Positions 41,663 through 52,591 of a stretch of 64,000 bases of DNA are shown here, piece after piece. The number at the start of each line of letters is the position of its first letter. Positions within the stretch are counted from its first letter, which is position 1. Under the pieces are notes generated by a model. The model saw nothing but the letters and a program-made list of their open reading frames with translations, had not been told where the DNA came from and did not search any database. The stretch is from Neoarius graeffei (lineage: Eukaryota > Chordata > Actinopteri > Siluriformes > Ariidae), in assembly GCF_027579695.1 (NCBI RefSeq), contig NC_083590.1:17714446-17778445 (forward strand), given 5' to 3'. The position numbers were made by a program, and so were the translations under genes.

Positions 41663-43069
41663 TATGAAGAAGAGAAAGGTAGATGCAGAATGTCGCACTT
41701 TTCAGGAAAAATGGACAAACAATTATTTTTTTCATAGAAGTTAAACCCGTGTGTCACTGGGCTGCGACTAGTTGGATACCCAACAATTGCGATAAAATAT
41801 GCGAATTAGCGACAATTTTCACTTGGAATCACACTGAATTGATATTCGCATATTTTACCGCAATTGTTGTGTCTCCAACTAGTCGCAGACTGTCACAGCC
41901 CAGTGAGATACTGGCTGAATTCCCACTTCCTGTCTCACGGAAACTGACTTGAGAAGGGTTAGTGACGGCTTTGCGACACCAGCGTCGCATCTGCGGCTAT
42001 TTTGAGAGAAATTTTGTCCCACAAATTTTTTGAACATGTTCAAAACTTCAGCGACGAAGGACTGACACTTTGCGACTCATGCGAGGAAATTGAGAAGCCC
42101 TGCGAATGTTTCAAAACACTTTTGAAACTCTCGCGAATGACGTTCGCAATTTGTCGCAAGTTGTTGTAACCCAGTGAGATACTGGATTAAAAGGTAAGCC
42201 AGTTTGTTTAGTTTGTGGGTGCGCCTTTGCAGTGATGAAAAGACGCTCCAGATGAGCCTATTACAGCACCAAACACGCCAAGCTGGACGAGCTGAAAGGA
42301 CAAGTGCGTGTGGATAAAATTAATGCTCTTTGGCGGAGTTTGGGTGCCCAACAAGCAATATTCACAAGACCTCAAGGTAACCAAGAAAATGTTACACAGG
42401 CTAGTTTTGTGGTCAGTGAGCTAATCACCAAGAAACTGAAACCACATTCAGAAGGGGAGTTTGTGAAGGAGTGCCTCGGAACTGCTCACACCTGACAAAG
42501 TGAAACTTTTCCAAAGTGTCAGTTTGTCTCGATGAACCGTCTCTGATTGGATTACTGACATGGCACAAGACATTGAGAAAACACTGAAGGATACCGTGAG
42601 GGATTTTCAGTTTTTCTCATTAGCCTGTGACGAGACAGCAGACGTCACAAATACCGTCCAACTCTCCATTTTTGTGCGTGGAATTACAGCTGAGTTTGAT
42701 ACGCAGGAGGAAATGCTGTCTTTGCAAGCCATGCATGGCACTACTAAAAGTGAGGATTTGTTTGAGCTGCAAAGCAACAGTGAGCTCAAAGCTAGGTACA
42801 ACAACCTTCCTCTGCTTGAGTTCTACAAACTGTATGTGCATCCTGAGGATTTTCCCACTCTGAGGAGACATGCACTGAAGTTTGCATCACTGTTTGGGAC
42901 AACCTACTGCTGTGAGCAGTTCTTCTCAGAACTGACCCTTGCAAAGAATCGGTTCTGCTCAAGACTTACTGACCCAAACCTGGAAAACCAGCTGCGAGTA
43001 GCATCGTCATCTGTACCATCTGACATCAGATGCTTTGCCAGAGAGAAGCAGTTCCAGCCTTCACATTAG
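41663..43069 (+). pseudogene. hAT transposase, GTF2IRD2/Charlie-like
   Basis: Starts ATGAAGAAGAGAAAGG (MKKRKVDAECRTFQEKW), then is cut by the MITE. After it come a BED-like half (CLVCGCAF), YSTKHAKLDELKGQ, VVSELITKKLKPHSEGEFVK and FQFFSLACDETADVTNTVQL (first catalytic Asp). QAMHGTTKSEDLFE follows, then a large deletion straight to FYKLYVHPEDFPTLRRHALK and FGTTYCCEQFFSELTLAKNR (C-terminal dimerisation region). The middle of the RNase H core is missing. Stops and shifts lie at about 42255 and 42490. Confidence 0.85.
41746..42186. mobile_element. MITE nested in hAT C
   Basis: Left CCCGTGTGTCACTGGGCTGC, right inverse TCCAGTATCTCACTGGGTTA; TTAAA flanks both sides (41741-41745 and 42187-42191). 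Internal inverted repeats (CAACAATTGCG, ACTAGTCGCAG) and a second internal copy of CCCAGTGAGATACTGG at about 41900. Confidence 0.7.
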
Positions 43070-43436
43070 GTTGGCCAGATATAATAATTTGGTAAAATAA
43101 TATTATATTGTAGCATCTTCATTACATAAAATGCTCAAAGTGCTTTACATCAGTACATATAAAATCAATAAAAACACAAGACTAAAAACAGAGCATTAAA
43201 ACAAGGTGGATAAAATTTAAAAAGAAAATGGGAAGACCAAAAAGGGATAAAACAAAGTTACACCAATAAAGTTGCTTTTTTATTTGAATAGCATGAAAAA
43301 AAAGCTAAAATAAACGGGCTGCATCTTAAAATTTTCAGCAGAGGTTATGGGTTAAATTTAGTTTGGCCCCCAGAGGATGTTGTTAAACTCGAAATGGCCC
43401 TTGGTAGGAAAAAGGTTCCCCACCCCTGTCTTATAC

Positions 43437-43904
43437 AATCTATCTTTCTCTTTTGTATATTTCTTCTTCCTTTCTGTTTAGGACAGTTGTTGAAACAGGA
43501 TTATTTTCTCATGTTCTTTTCCATTTTCACATCATTCTCACAGTCATGTTTTAGCAGTATTTATTGGTCTCACAATAACCCTGATCCCTGAGTACGTCAT
43601 TGCTTGTTTACCGCAATGGAATATGGGTGATACCCTGGGTCAGCTCCGCCATATTGTTTACTTTTGTCTTTGTTAAACACTGCATTGTTCTGCCTAACGG
43701 GTTTTCTTCTTGGTGATCCGACGATGATATTGTCCTCTTATGGTTGACTACTTCTGCTGTGGGCTCGGAGGTGGCTCAGCAGCCCAATCCTTGAGCAGCA
43801 GGTGCGGGGACAGTGAGCGCAGGGGAACTATCCAGGGTCATTCGGCTCCGTAATTGAGGCCTTCTTTCTTCTTGTTCTCGTGTCAGTGATGTCTTCCTGT
43901 CTTT
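43437..43904. mobile_element. Left part of THAP-type element H
   Basis: TCCCTGAGTACGTCATTGC and CTCCGCCATATTG near 43586-43655 resemble ISL2EU-like ends. A reverse LINE fills 43905-46040, and a THAP exon follows at 46138, so this is probably the start of the element the LINE entered. Confidence 0.35.
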
Positions 43905-46040
43905 TTTTTCTTCAAAGTTGAGCTGGGCTCACTGTGTTAATGTGCACCAGTTTGATCTGTCTAGCGCTTGTTGTTCTAGCTGTTTTGGGGCGATTCCAGT
44001 GTGTGCAAGGTTGGCCTTTACACAGTCTTTGTAGCGTTTTTGTGGCCTGCCTTGGTTTCGCTTGCCTGAGCACAGTTCTCCGAACAGCAGTTGTTTGGGT
44101 AGCCAATGATCTTCCATTTGAACAACATGTCCTACCCATCAGAGTTGGTTTTTCAAGATCATGGCTTCGATGCTGGTGGACTTGGCTCGGTCAAGGACTT
44201 CGAGGTTTGTAACCCGGTCCTCCCAGCGGATGTTCAGAATGGACCGGAGGCTGCGCATGTGGAAGCGCTCTAGCTGCTTAAGGTGTTGTCTATACAGGGT
44301 CCACGACTCGCATCCGTAGAGGAGGCTGGTGAGGACCACGGCCCTGTATACCTTGAGCTTGGTGGAGAGCTCGATGCTGTCCTGGTTCAGGACGCGTGCA
44401 CGGAGGCGACCAAGTGGCCTTGCAGATCCTGGCACTCATCTCTTTTGTCCAGGCTGCCATCACTGCTGATGGTGCTGCCGGGATACTTGAACTCCTCCAC
44501 CCTCTTCAGTTGGGTTCCCTCAATGGAGATGGGGGAGGTGGAGGCAGGTGCTGGTTGGAACAGGACCTCCATCTTGCCAAGGCTGATGGTGAGAGACAGG
44601 AGGCTTCTGCGAACTTGTTTACGATAAGCTGGAGGTCAGACTCCTTGTGGGCCATGAGGGCACAGTCATCAGCAAACAGAGCTTCCAGGACAATCTTCAG
44701 TCTTTGGTTTTGGCGCTCAGTCGGTGGAGGTCGAACATGGATCCGTCGAACCTGTATCGCAAGTACACCTCGAGGTCCAGGGCCCTGACGGCATGGCTGA
44801 GTACGCAGGCGAAAAACAGGTTGAAGAGGACTGGGGCCAGCATGCACCCCTGCTTGACACCATTGCTGATGTCGAACAGCTCCGATACACCTCTGTCTGA
44901 GAGAACCTGCCTGGTCATGTTGTCATGACCTCAACTGGCGTATGAGGTTCACAAACTTGTCTGGGCATCTGAGCTTGTACAGGATGATCCAGAGGGCCTC
45001 CCTGTTCACCGTGTCGAAGACCTTCGTCAGGTCTATAAAAACTGCATATAGGTCCATATTCTGCTCGAGGCATTTCTCCTGTACCTGGTGGACGGTGAAT
45101 ATCATGTCTATGGTGCTGTGGTTTGGGCGGAATCCACACTGTGTCTCGGGCAGGTTTCCTTCTGAGATGTTGGTGATCAGGTGGTTGAGGATGACCCGAG
45201 CCAGGACCTTCCCAGCAATGGAGAGGAGGGAGATGCTCCGGTAGTTGCCGCAATCAGTCTTGCTGCCCTTATTCTTGAACAGGGAGACGACCGTGGCATC
45301 CCTAAAGTCTTTGGGCAGGTCGTCTTCTTCCCAGATGCTGGTGAGGAGTGAGTGGAAGGCTTCTAGGGCCACAGGACCGGCCGATTTGAAGATCTCTGCT
45401 GGGATTCTATCCATCCCGGGCACTTTCCCTGAGCTGGTCTGTCCGATCGCCTTCAAGACTTCATCCATTGTAGGGGGGGGAGGTCGAGGTCATGGACAGT
45501 GGGTTTTCGTGGGATCAGATCGAGGGCAGAGGAGTCTACAGTGGAAGGCCTGTTGAGCAGGTTACTGAAATGCTCTCTCCATCGCGAGCTGATGCTGCCT
45601 TTCTCCTTCAGCAAGGTTGAGCCATCTGCCGACAGGAGTGGGGTGGTACATGGCTTGGCAGGTTCGTAGACCTTCCTTGATGGTGCTGAAGAACATTTTG
45701 GAGTTCTGCGTGTCGGTGTATCTTTGGACTTCATCTGCCGCCTTCTCCCACAACTCATCCTGCATTTTACGTAGTGCTGCTTGGGCCTGCTTCTGGAGGT
45801 GTTTGAAGCGATCACGCTTCGAGATGGAGGTGGTGTCGTTCTGCCGCTCACTCTGCTGACTCTAGTCTTCACATGCTTGGGTAGGCATACCCTGTTAAAC
45901 TCACCGGAGGGTTTGAGACCCGACTGGCTTCCCTCACCTGGTTCAGCCTGCCTGCCAAAGCGGTTACCGGGGTTTGGCCGCTGCATATGCTACAGCTTCG
46001 TGGAGCCACAGGTGGGAGTTGCGTGCCAAGTGGGAACCAA
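43905..46040 (-). mobile_element. LINE (APE/RT type), minus strand, truncated
   Basis: Higher in G+C than its neighbours. Carries the linker, full RT palm and C-terminal region of a non-LTR retrotransposon on the minus strand. No endonuclease start. Clade not settled; sequence style fits an RTE-like group. Confidence 0.8.
43929..45986 (-). pseudogene. LINE reverse transcriptase, several shifts
   Basis: From right to left: SRWREHFSNLLNRPSTVD; then AIGQTSSGKVPGMDRIPAEI, FRDATVVSLFKNKGSKTDCG, NYRSISLLSIAGKVLARVIL, CGFRPNHSTIDMIFTVHQVQ, YAVFIDLTKVFDTVN; then ISNGVKQGCMLAPVLFNLFF; then EALFADDCALMAHKESDLQ with the catalytic ADD. The C-terminal part has VVLTSLLYGCESWTLYRQHL, RSILNIRWEDRVTNLEVLDR and QGRPQKRYKDCVKANL. 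At least five frame changes. Not functional. Confidence 0.85.
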
Positions 46041-46137
46041 TGCAGGACGAGCTGTACTGAAAAAGATATGGCAAGCCCCCCTACAGTGGGCACCAGCCCT
46101 CCTTGACACCCCATACACTCCTAATCGGTTTTACCAG

Positions 46138-46308
46138 TGCCTAAAGTGAATTGCTGTGTGCCTTACTGTGTCTCCACAACAAAGAGAACACCTGATTTGA
46201 GCTTTTATCAGCAGCCAGTCAAGGAAACGAGAAGAAAGAAATGGGTAAGTTTAATCCACAACGAAAACCTTCAAACTGAATCGAAATGGACAAGTGTACT
46301 TAAACTGT
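46138..46308 (+). pseudogene. THAP exon fragment
   Basis: Acceptor GGTTTTACCAG (G at 46137), then KVNCCVPYCVSTTKRTPDLS, FYQQPVKETRRKKWVSLIHN and a stop after SVLKL. CCVPYC and FYxxP...RKKWVxxI are the first half of a THAP domain; the distal CxxH is missing. Belongs to element H, split by the LINE. Confidence 0.55.
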
Positions 46309-46399
46309 GACCCCATGGGATCGCCACCTTATCGTAGAAGATTGGGGAGATACAGGTTAGTGGTTTGGCATTAAGACCGGAGTTAAACAAGGCTGCAAT

Positions 46400-47417
46400 A
46401 TGTCAGGATTTTTGTTCTTGATTTGTAACGGACTGGGTATTGGGAAGGACTGTTGGTCAAGATGAGAATGGGATAAGGTGGAAGTTTTACATCAACGCTT
46501 GATGACTTGGATTTTGATGATGACATTGTCCTGCTCTCTGCTACTAAAGAACATTTATTCAAGAGAAAACGAGGAAATTGGATGAAGAAGCCAGACAGGT
46601 GGGACTTGAAATCAATCTGGGAAAGATGAAAGTGCTGAGAATAAATGCGAGGAGTCAAGCAGAGATAACAATTGATGGAAAGGATATTGAGGATGTTGAG
46701 GAGTTTACATATCTAGGAGCTAAAGTTTGTAAAGAAGGAGGTGGAATGAAAGATTTGAAAAACTGACTTTCAGAAGGAAGGGAGGTGTTTGTCAGACTAA
46801 AGAGAATTTAGAACTCTAACAACATCTAAAAAAAAAACCCCTAAGATTGTACAAGACCCTCGTGTTGCCCATATTGCTGTATGGATGTGAAACATGGAAG
46901 ATGACTAAAGTAGACAATAGGACGGTGAATGTATTTAACAGATGTTTGAGAAGGATCCTCTGCATCCGTTGGCAAGATCACGTAAGTACGGATGAGTTAT
47001 TAGAAAGAGCAAGCATGAAACCACTGAGTTAAGAAGTGAAACTTCACAGATGGAAGATGATTGGTCATATTCTTAGGCCCTGTCCACACGGCAATGGATT
47101 CAGGTGACTCCGATACAATTGCTTATCGTTTAGGCCTGGCGTCCACACGGCACCGGCGTTTTGGGTGCCCAAAACGCAATCTTTTTGAGAACGGGTTCCA
47201 GAGTGGAAAGATCTGGCAACGTTGCCGTTGTGAAGTCGTCTGGATGAGTAGAACGGATTTGTTTACGATGACGTCACAACCACATGACTGTGAGTGCTTC
47301 ACGCCGGGTAGAAGTGTAACGAACTCGATGCGAGTTGTCGACAAATCCTATAACTTGGTTCATGAAACGCGCTTACAAAATATTTTCACTGTGAATATTT
47401 ATTGTGTAATGGTGCAA

Positions 47418-47448
<31 letters not shown>

Positions 47449-48290
47449 CTCTGCCCTTAGGGCAGAGTCAATCCTGCCAGCAAAAATAGGGTAAAAAAGG
47501 AGCGATCTCACCTCTTCAGATATTGGTTTAAGTCCTACAATACATTCCTCAAATAGGGCGTAGAAGAGCAAATTAATCCATCAACGTGTAGCATTCAATT
47601 TATTCCGGACCATTAAAGACGCCGCCTTCCGCGTAGAATCATACGTCATCCTCGCCACCATATTGGATAGGTCAAAGCGGAGAATAAAGATTAGCTGCGT
47701 TTAACTGTACCAACAGGTTTGCCGTCCAAACGAGATCACATGGAATTACCTTTCACAGGTGAGACTGGAAAAATACTTTTCATTGTATTTGGTCATTATA
47801 ATGTAATTTTACGAACAAATTTTCCTGACTTTGTGGCTAATATGAAGTCTCGTGCATAATAGTTTATGTGCATGCGTCCTTACTTCTTCTATTGTTCTGG
47901 TGTCTCCGAAGGGACCGTCTCACAGCGCCCCCAGAGGTGTGGCATGTGTATTGCATCGTTTTCAGCAAGCGTTGCGGTGCCATATGGACCTGATATTTTA
48001 CTGATCGTTGCCCATTTGGACGCGATATATTTTTAAATAACATCTCGTTGCCGTTGTCGTGTGGATGTAGCCTTAGGCAAGACCGAGGCAATGATTGTCA
48101 TGTGGCAATGACCTGGGCACCAGAAGGGAAAAGGAAGACCAAAAACAACATGGAGACGGACTGTGAAACAGGAAAGAAGAGAGATGGGCTGGAGTACATG
48201 GGATGAGGGGCGAGTCATGGTGGCCAACAGGGAGAGGTGGAGGAGCTCTGTGAATGCCCTATGTGGCATGAGACACGAGGAGGACAGGTA
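46400..48290 (+). pseudogene. RTE-like reverse transcriptase C-terminal half
   Basis: Blocks in order, in several frames: LDDLDFDDDIVLLSATKEHL (catalytic motif, normally FADD), QVGLEINLGKMKVLRINARS, DIEDVEEFTYLGAKVCKEGG, LVLPILLYGCETWKMTKVD, RCLRRILCIRWQDHVSTDEL, then after the MITE TWAPEGKRK and REMGWSTWDEGR. The first catalytic-motif Ala reads Asp. Stops at about 46500 and 47030. Confidence 0.8.
47076..48072. mobile_element. PIF/Harbinger-type MITE inside the LINE
   Basis: Left end GGCCCTGTCCACACGGCAA, right end inverse GGCTACATCCACACGACAAC, with TTA at 47073-47075 and 48073-48075. Interior has a second CCACACGGCACCGGCG copy, a (GA)n tract at about 47418-47448, and no transposase. 997 bp. 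Confidence 0.8.
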
Positions 48291-49869
48291 ACAGATGAAC
48301 TGTGACCCAGCAATATTTCCATGGTCTGCGGAATGGCTTTCGGTTATAGATTATTATTATTACAATCGACACTGTTCGTTGTCTGAAACTAGCGATATTC
48401 CAAAGCCTGTAAAACAAAAAAGCATTCTTCTGCCTTTGGCTCTCAACATATCGAAACACTCGGCAGCCGAACGAGCCTGTCAGACCAGTAAAACTCCCAA
48501 ACCATCAAGGGTTCTCTTTCGGGTGTGTGTAATGTTCAGTGTACCTCACCAGCGGCATTTATTGAAGTAAATGCATTTATACTGAACATGACACTGCAGA
48601 TCAGCAGGTTTCCAAACATGTTTTCTTTTGTAATGTTTCCTGATATCAAGTTTTATTTAAATAATCACTTATTTATAAATGTTTTGAAAAGACGTTCTGA
48701 GATTTGATGTTGTACAGTGTGGTTGACTCTGTCAATCTCTCAGTTGTACGAATTTTTGTTACTTATGTCTGACCTTCTCATCGAGCTTGATTTGGATTCA
48801 GATTTTCCTGCTGTAAACCCTTGACATGTTATCCACCTCTTTAAATCACCAATTTCATTGTCTTCCATGACAGAGCATGGCAAAATTGCTTCTCACGCAA
48901 AATTAATCTAACATCCACTATATTATCCAGCTACTGACCCCGGCTATCCCCCATAATGCACTGCGATAAACAAGTGATGTAGTTATGCTTGGGGGCTATT
49001 CACATCACACGTGAATCAATCCTGATAGAGTTCATTAATTCACAGATTATTCCTCAGTGCTCACACTAATATATCTAATTTTCTTTACTACACATTGGCT
49101 TTTTTTTTTTTATACTACCGAATTGTGTTATTGATTTTCTTTGATCTCGTGATAGATATTGCCTGATGTTATTTAGTTTTTTTTTCGCAATTTGTCAAAT
49201 TTTTCATGTTTTGGAAATATTAATTCATATGAAAATGTTTTGGAATAAATGGAGTATTAGAATAATTCTGTTTTATTATGCAGTAAATTGTAAGTAAGCT
49301 AGGACTTGTTTAATTTATTATTAGATTGATTTATACATTGTCATTGTAGCTATGGATTGGTATCAATCTGTTTCTAAATGGTAAATTTGTAATATTTCTG
49401 TGTAACTCTGTTCCAGCCATTATTTGCATGATTGGTTTCATTTTTCATTCTGTGCAATTGTGTGTGTGAGGTTTTTTTTTTTTAAATAAATTATTGCTGA
49501 TCTGGAACGGTACATGAGGGTTCACAGCCTCTGGGCAACAGGAAATTACTTTACTTTTGTGGACCCTGACCCACATGCTGTCTCCGTCCGTGTGGAAACC
49601 AGAATTGTTTTGTCATGTAATATACACTTTTTTTTCTCTGTTACACATATTTTCTATTTGTTTGGGGGGAAAATAATCTGCAGTAATTTTCCTGAATGTA
49701 TCCATGATGATAAAATGTATTAAAGGCTGTACATTATGATTAAAACACAAACGCCCCACAAAAATCAACCATTCACACACTGACCTACACATGCGTGTAT
49801 AAATACCATAGAAGGTGCTTAATGGTTAGAATTAGAAGGTGCTTAATGGTTCACTGCAGCTGCAGTGTC
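48291..49869. other. No gene recognised
   Basis: About 1.6 kb of A/T-rich sequence with T10-T13 runs. At about 49800-49850 the 17-bp phrase GAAGGTGCTTAATGGTT occurs twice in tandem. Confidence 0.5.
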
Positions 49870-50815
49870 CTGGCATCAATGATGGGGATGGCGAAAACTA
49901 AAAAAAATCTTGACCGACCACCGAGCCTCATTAGCCGGTTAAAGTCGGTTAACCTATGAGTTTAAACAGGGATGCAAACGGCGCGCCTTTTGGTGGATGC
50001 CGCCTTTTTCACGGCTGAATCGTGCAGATCCGATTTTTTTTTTTTGGCGGGGGTGTTGGAGTGTCTGATTACAATTTCATCAGAGTAAATTCTGTATTAA
50101 AATGACTAAATGAGCAAATGCCGTTACAGTCCATGAAACAGGAAGTATGAGAAGAAAACAGTAAATCAGAAAGCTGCACACGTTTTCGCGGAAGCTGCGC
50201 AAATGTGCGCAGCTTTCTGATTTACTGTTTTCTTCTCATACTTCCTATGTTTCATGGACTGTAACGGCATTTGCTTATTTAGTAATTTTAATACAGAACT
50301 TACTCTGATGAAATTATAATCAGACACTCCAACGCCCCCCCCCAAAAAAAAAATCGGATCTGCACGATTCAGCCGTGAAAAAGTCGGCATCTGCGCCTTT
50401 AGTTTGTGTGGAGAGATATGATCTGCACTAACATGCATTGTTGGCTACAGACCGAAACATACTTTCAGAATGCACTGGCCAAGGCAGGACTAAATTCAAT
50501 GTGCCTTCTAATAATAATTAAAAAAAAAAAACAGAATAGTAATTTGTAAGCTAAAAAGCCTGTGTCTACACTTTTCTTTTGCCGAGTGGCAGCGGGAGGG
50601 CGGGACATGACTGAATGGGTGTTTCTGATTTGTCAGCTGTCGTCCTTACACCGCATGGCATGCCCCAAGCGTTTACAACACAGAATTCCAGGTTCTCCGC
50701 TCCAAAATTGGCAGCTTCAAAATGATTTTTTTTTAACTGACAACCAAAAAAAAAATTAACTGGTTGATGTTGATTCGGTCAACCACCGATCAAATGGTCA
50801 TCGGTTAACATCCCT
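49870..50815. mobile_element. MITE-like repeat with internal palindrome
   Basis: The right end CATCGGTTAACATCCCTA and TCGGTCAACCACCGATC are inverse to AAAGTCGGTTAACC and GACCGACCACCGAG near the left end. Exact ends unresolved. A long inverted repeat fills the middle. Confidence 0.5.
49996..50391. repeat. 396-bp near-perfect palindrome
   Basis: Arms of about 180 bp (49996-50178 and 50204-50391) differ at only a few bases, mainly in the T11/A10 and G/C homopolymer. Spacer is about 25 bp and itself partly self-complementary (AAGCTGCGCAAATGTGCGCAG). Confidence 0.92.
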
Positions 50816-52591
50816 AATCAGTGATCAGTATTCTCTCAAAGAGTGTCTTTAGGCTGCTTTGTTGTTTTTGCAGATTTTTTTTAAACAGCTGTTTTCAACA
50901 TGTCTGTTGTGTAAATTCCAGCATTTCTATTTAACTGATATGGAATGTTTTTTAGGCTCGAGCTTCTCTGTGTTCATTGCCATGTTGTCAGTAAACAAAA
51001 TGAGGCAACGGAAACCAAGGAACTGCTAGTCTATTGTTTTTGTTCCTGTGTCTTACAGGAAGACTGTGAGCTGGACGAGTGAATAGAGTCTGGCTCAATA
51101 AAACAAGATGCCATGTCATGGGGAAATAAGGAATTTTAAGCTGACTGTCACCGGACAGACAAGTCTGAAATGTTGTTTGTCCGTCCAAATTTCAGCCTGT
51201 CTGAAGGACGGGCCCAGGGTCTAGAACAATGCGGCTGGGAAGCTGAAGGGCTTTAGATATCTGGAGATGGCTTCTCAGCTATTTCCAGGCACGTTTTTAT
51301 GATCTTCAGAGGCCAAATTATACTTGACATTAGTTGTTAATTATACTACAAATTGAATATAATTCACAAGAAAATGTCAGAAGATTCAAGAAAAACATGC
51401 TTAAAATTCTACCCAAGAAAACAGTAGCGCGCACAGGTCAGTTCCATGTCTAGAAAAAAGTATTTGGGGGGCGAGGATGTTCCAGTTGGTTACAACTTAC
51501 TGATCCTCATGTATAGGTATTATAATAACACTCAAACATGTCAAGAATGACTGACTATTTTTTAATACTATGTTTTATAATAATAAATTTAGTAATTAAC
51601 AATACAACTCTTCTTACATGAGAGTTAAAATTTTGAGTACGAGATTCCAAGTAACTTTGTAACAATGACTTAAAATAACTCAAAACTAGACATGGTCCTA
51701 CCATTTGGCATTCAGACTAAAATCTGCTGGAATAGAACTTACAAAATAGAAGAAAAAAAACTATGAATCTACATCCTGCAAAGCATATAACTGTCATTCT
51801 TATTATAAATAAAAAAAAACGCACATTGGCAATTTGGTACTTAAGATAATACTGAACTGCAAAGTTTCATGTAAACTGAACTCTTAATCAACTGGATCAA
51901 TCAGATACGGTCAATCCTAAAACAGTAGTTCATCTGCATCGTGCAATAAAAACAACAGCGAATACTTAGTGCATTATTATTGTCTTATGTAGTGTGCCAC
52001 TCGAGGAGAGGGAGGTGCATGTAAATTTTGGTGGGGCGAGGACCTTTGGTGGCTGAGTTATGAATTTTTAAAAACTGGCTTGAGCCAGGGCTCATACGAT
52101 TGTTTTCAGCGAGCAGCGTTCACGTGGGGGTTTTGGGGCCAAATAACGGGCCGATCCATGATCGTAGCAGGCCGTGCCTGTGCTGGTCCAAAAGGTGTCG
52201 GGGAAGAGGGAGGTGCCTGTAAATTTGGGCAGGTCTCGGACCATTGTTGGCCGAGTTATGAATTTTTAAAGCTGCACCTGCAGGGTCCCCTGTTTTACAG
52301 GCTGTATTACAACACACTGTGTTTGCCCAGTATAACATTTGGGAGAAAATTAGAAATAGATTAGACCCATATCTTTACAATTTTTCATGGGCCATGCGGT
52401 TTGATGCTTTTGAAACACAGACGGGCAAATGCGAAAATTACCGGTCGATGTCTGCCGGTCCGGCTTTATTTCCCACACTACGTTTTCAGCACAACTGACA
52501 AAATACATTTACCATCACGGTCCATGTGATCTGTCAGTAAAAACAGATCATGGATCGTTCACGGTCTGAAACAGTCATATCACACACCCCT
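50816..52591. other. No gene; one tandem duplication
   Basis: GAGTTATGAATTTTTAAA preceded by GGGAGGTGC(A/C)TGTAAATTT occurs at about 52012-52070 and again at about 52207-52270, an imperfect 195-bp-spaced duplication. Otherwise A/T-rich, without domains. Confidence 0.5.

Larger units (their letters stand above)
41422..43428 (+). mobile_element. hAT element C (GTF2IRD2-like)
   Basis: Ends CAGGGGTGGGGAAAG and inverse CAGGGGTGGGGAACC, with a perfect 8-bp duplication TCTTATAC at 41414-41421 and 43429-43436. 2007 bp including a nested MITE at 41746-42186. Internally deleted transposase, non-autonomous. Confidence 0.93.
46321..48290 (+). mobile_element. RTE-like LINE, split by a MITE
   Basis: RT C-terminal half at 46400-47070 and the 3' end of the ORF at 48073-48290, separated by the MITE at 47076-48072. 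Removing the MITE restores the reading ...GHILR then QDRGNDCHVAM. No poly(A) or short tandem tail was clearly seen. Confidence 0.75.

Noticed and set aside
43586-43660. Exact left end of THAP element H
   Set aside because: The resemblance to ISL2EU-like ends is short, and no matching right end or AT duplication could be fixed, so only a weak feature is given.
44396-45556. Plus-strand frames of 90-130 codons in 44.3-45.6 kb
   Set aside because: Antisense of the LINE reverse transcriptase, opened by its high G+C.
47418-47448. Functional (GA)n regulatory tract
   Set aside because: A simple microsatellite inside a MITE; nothing links it to a promoter.
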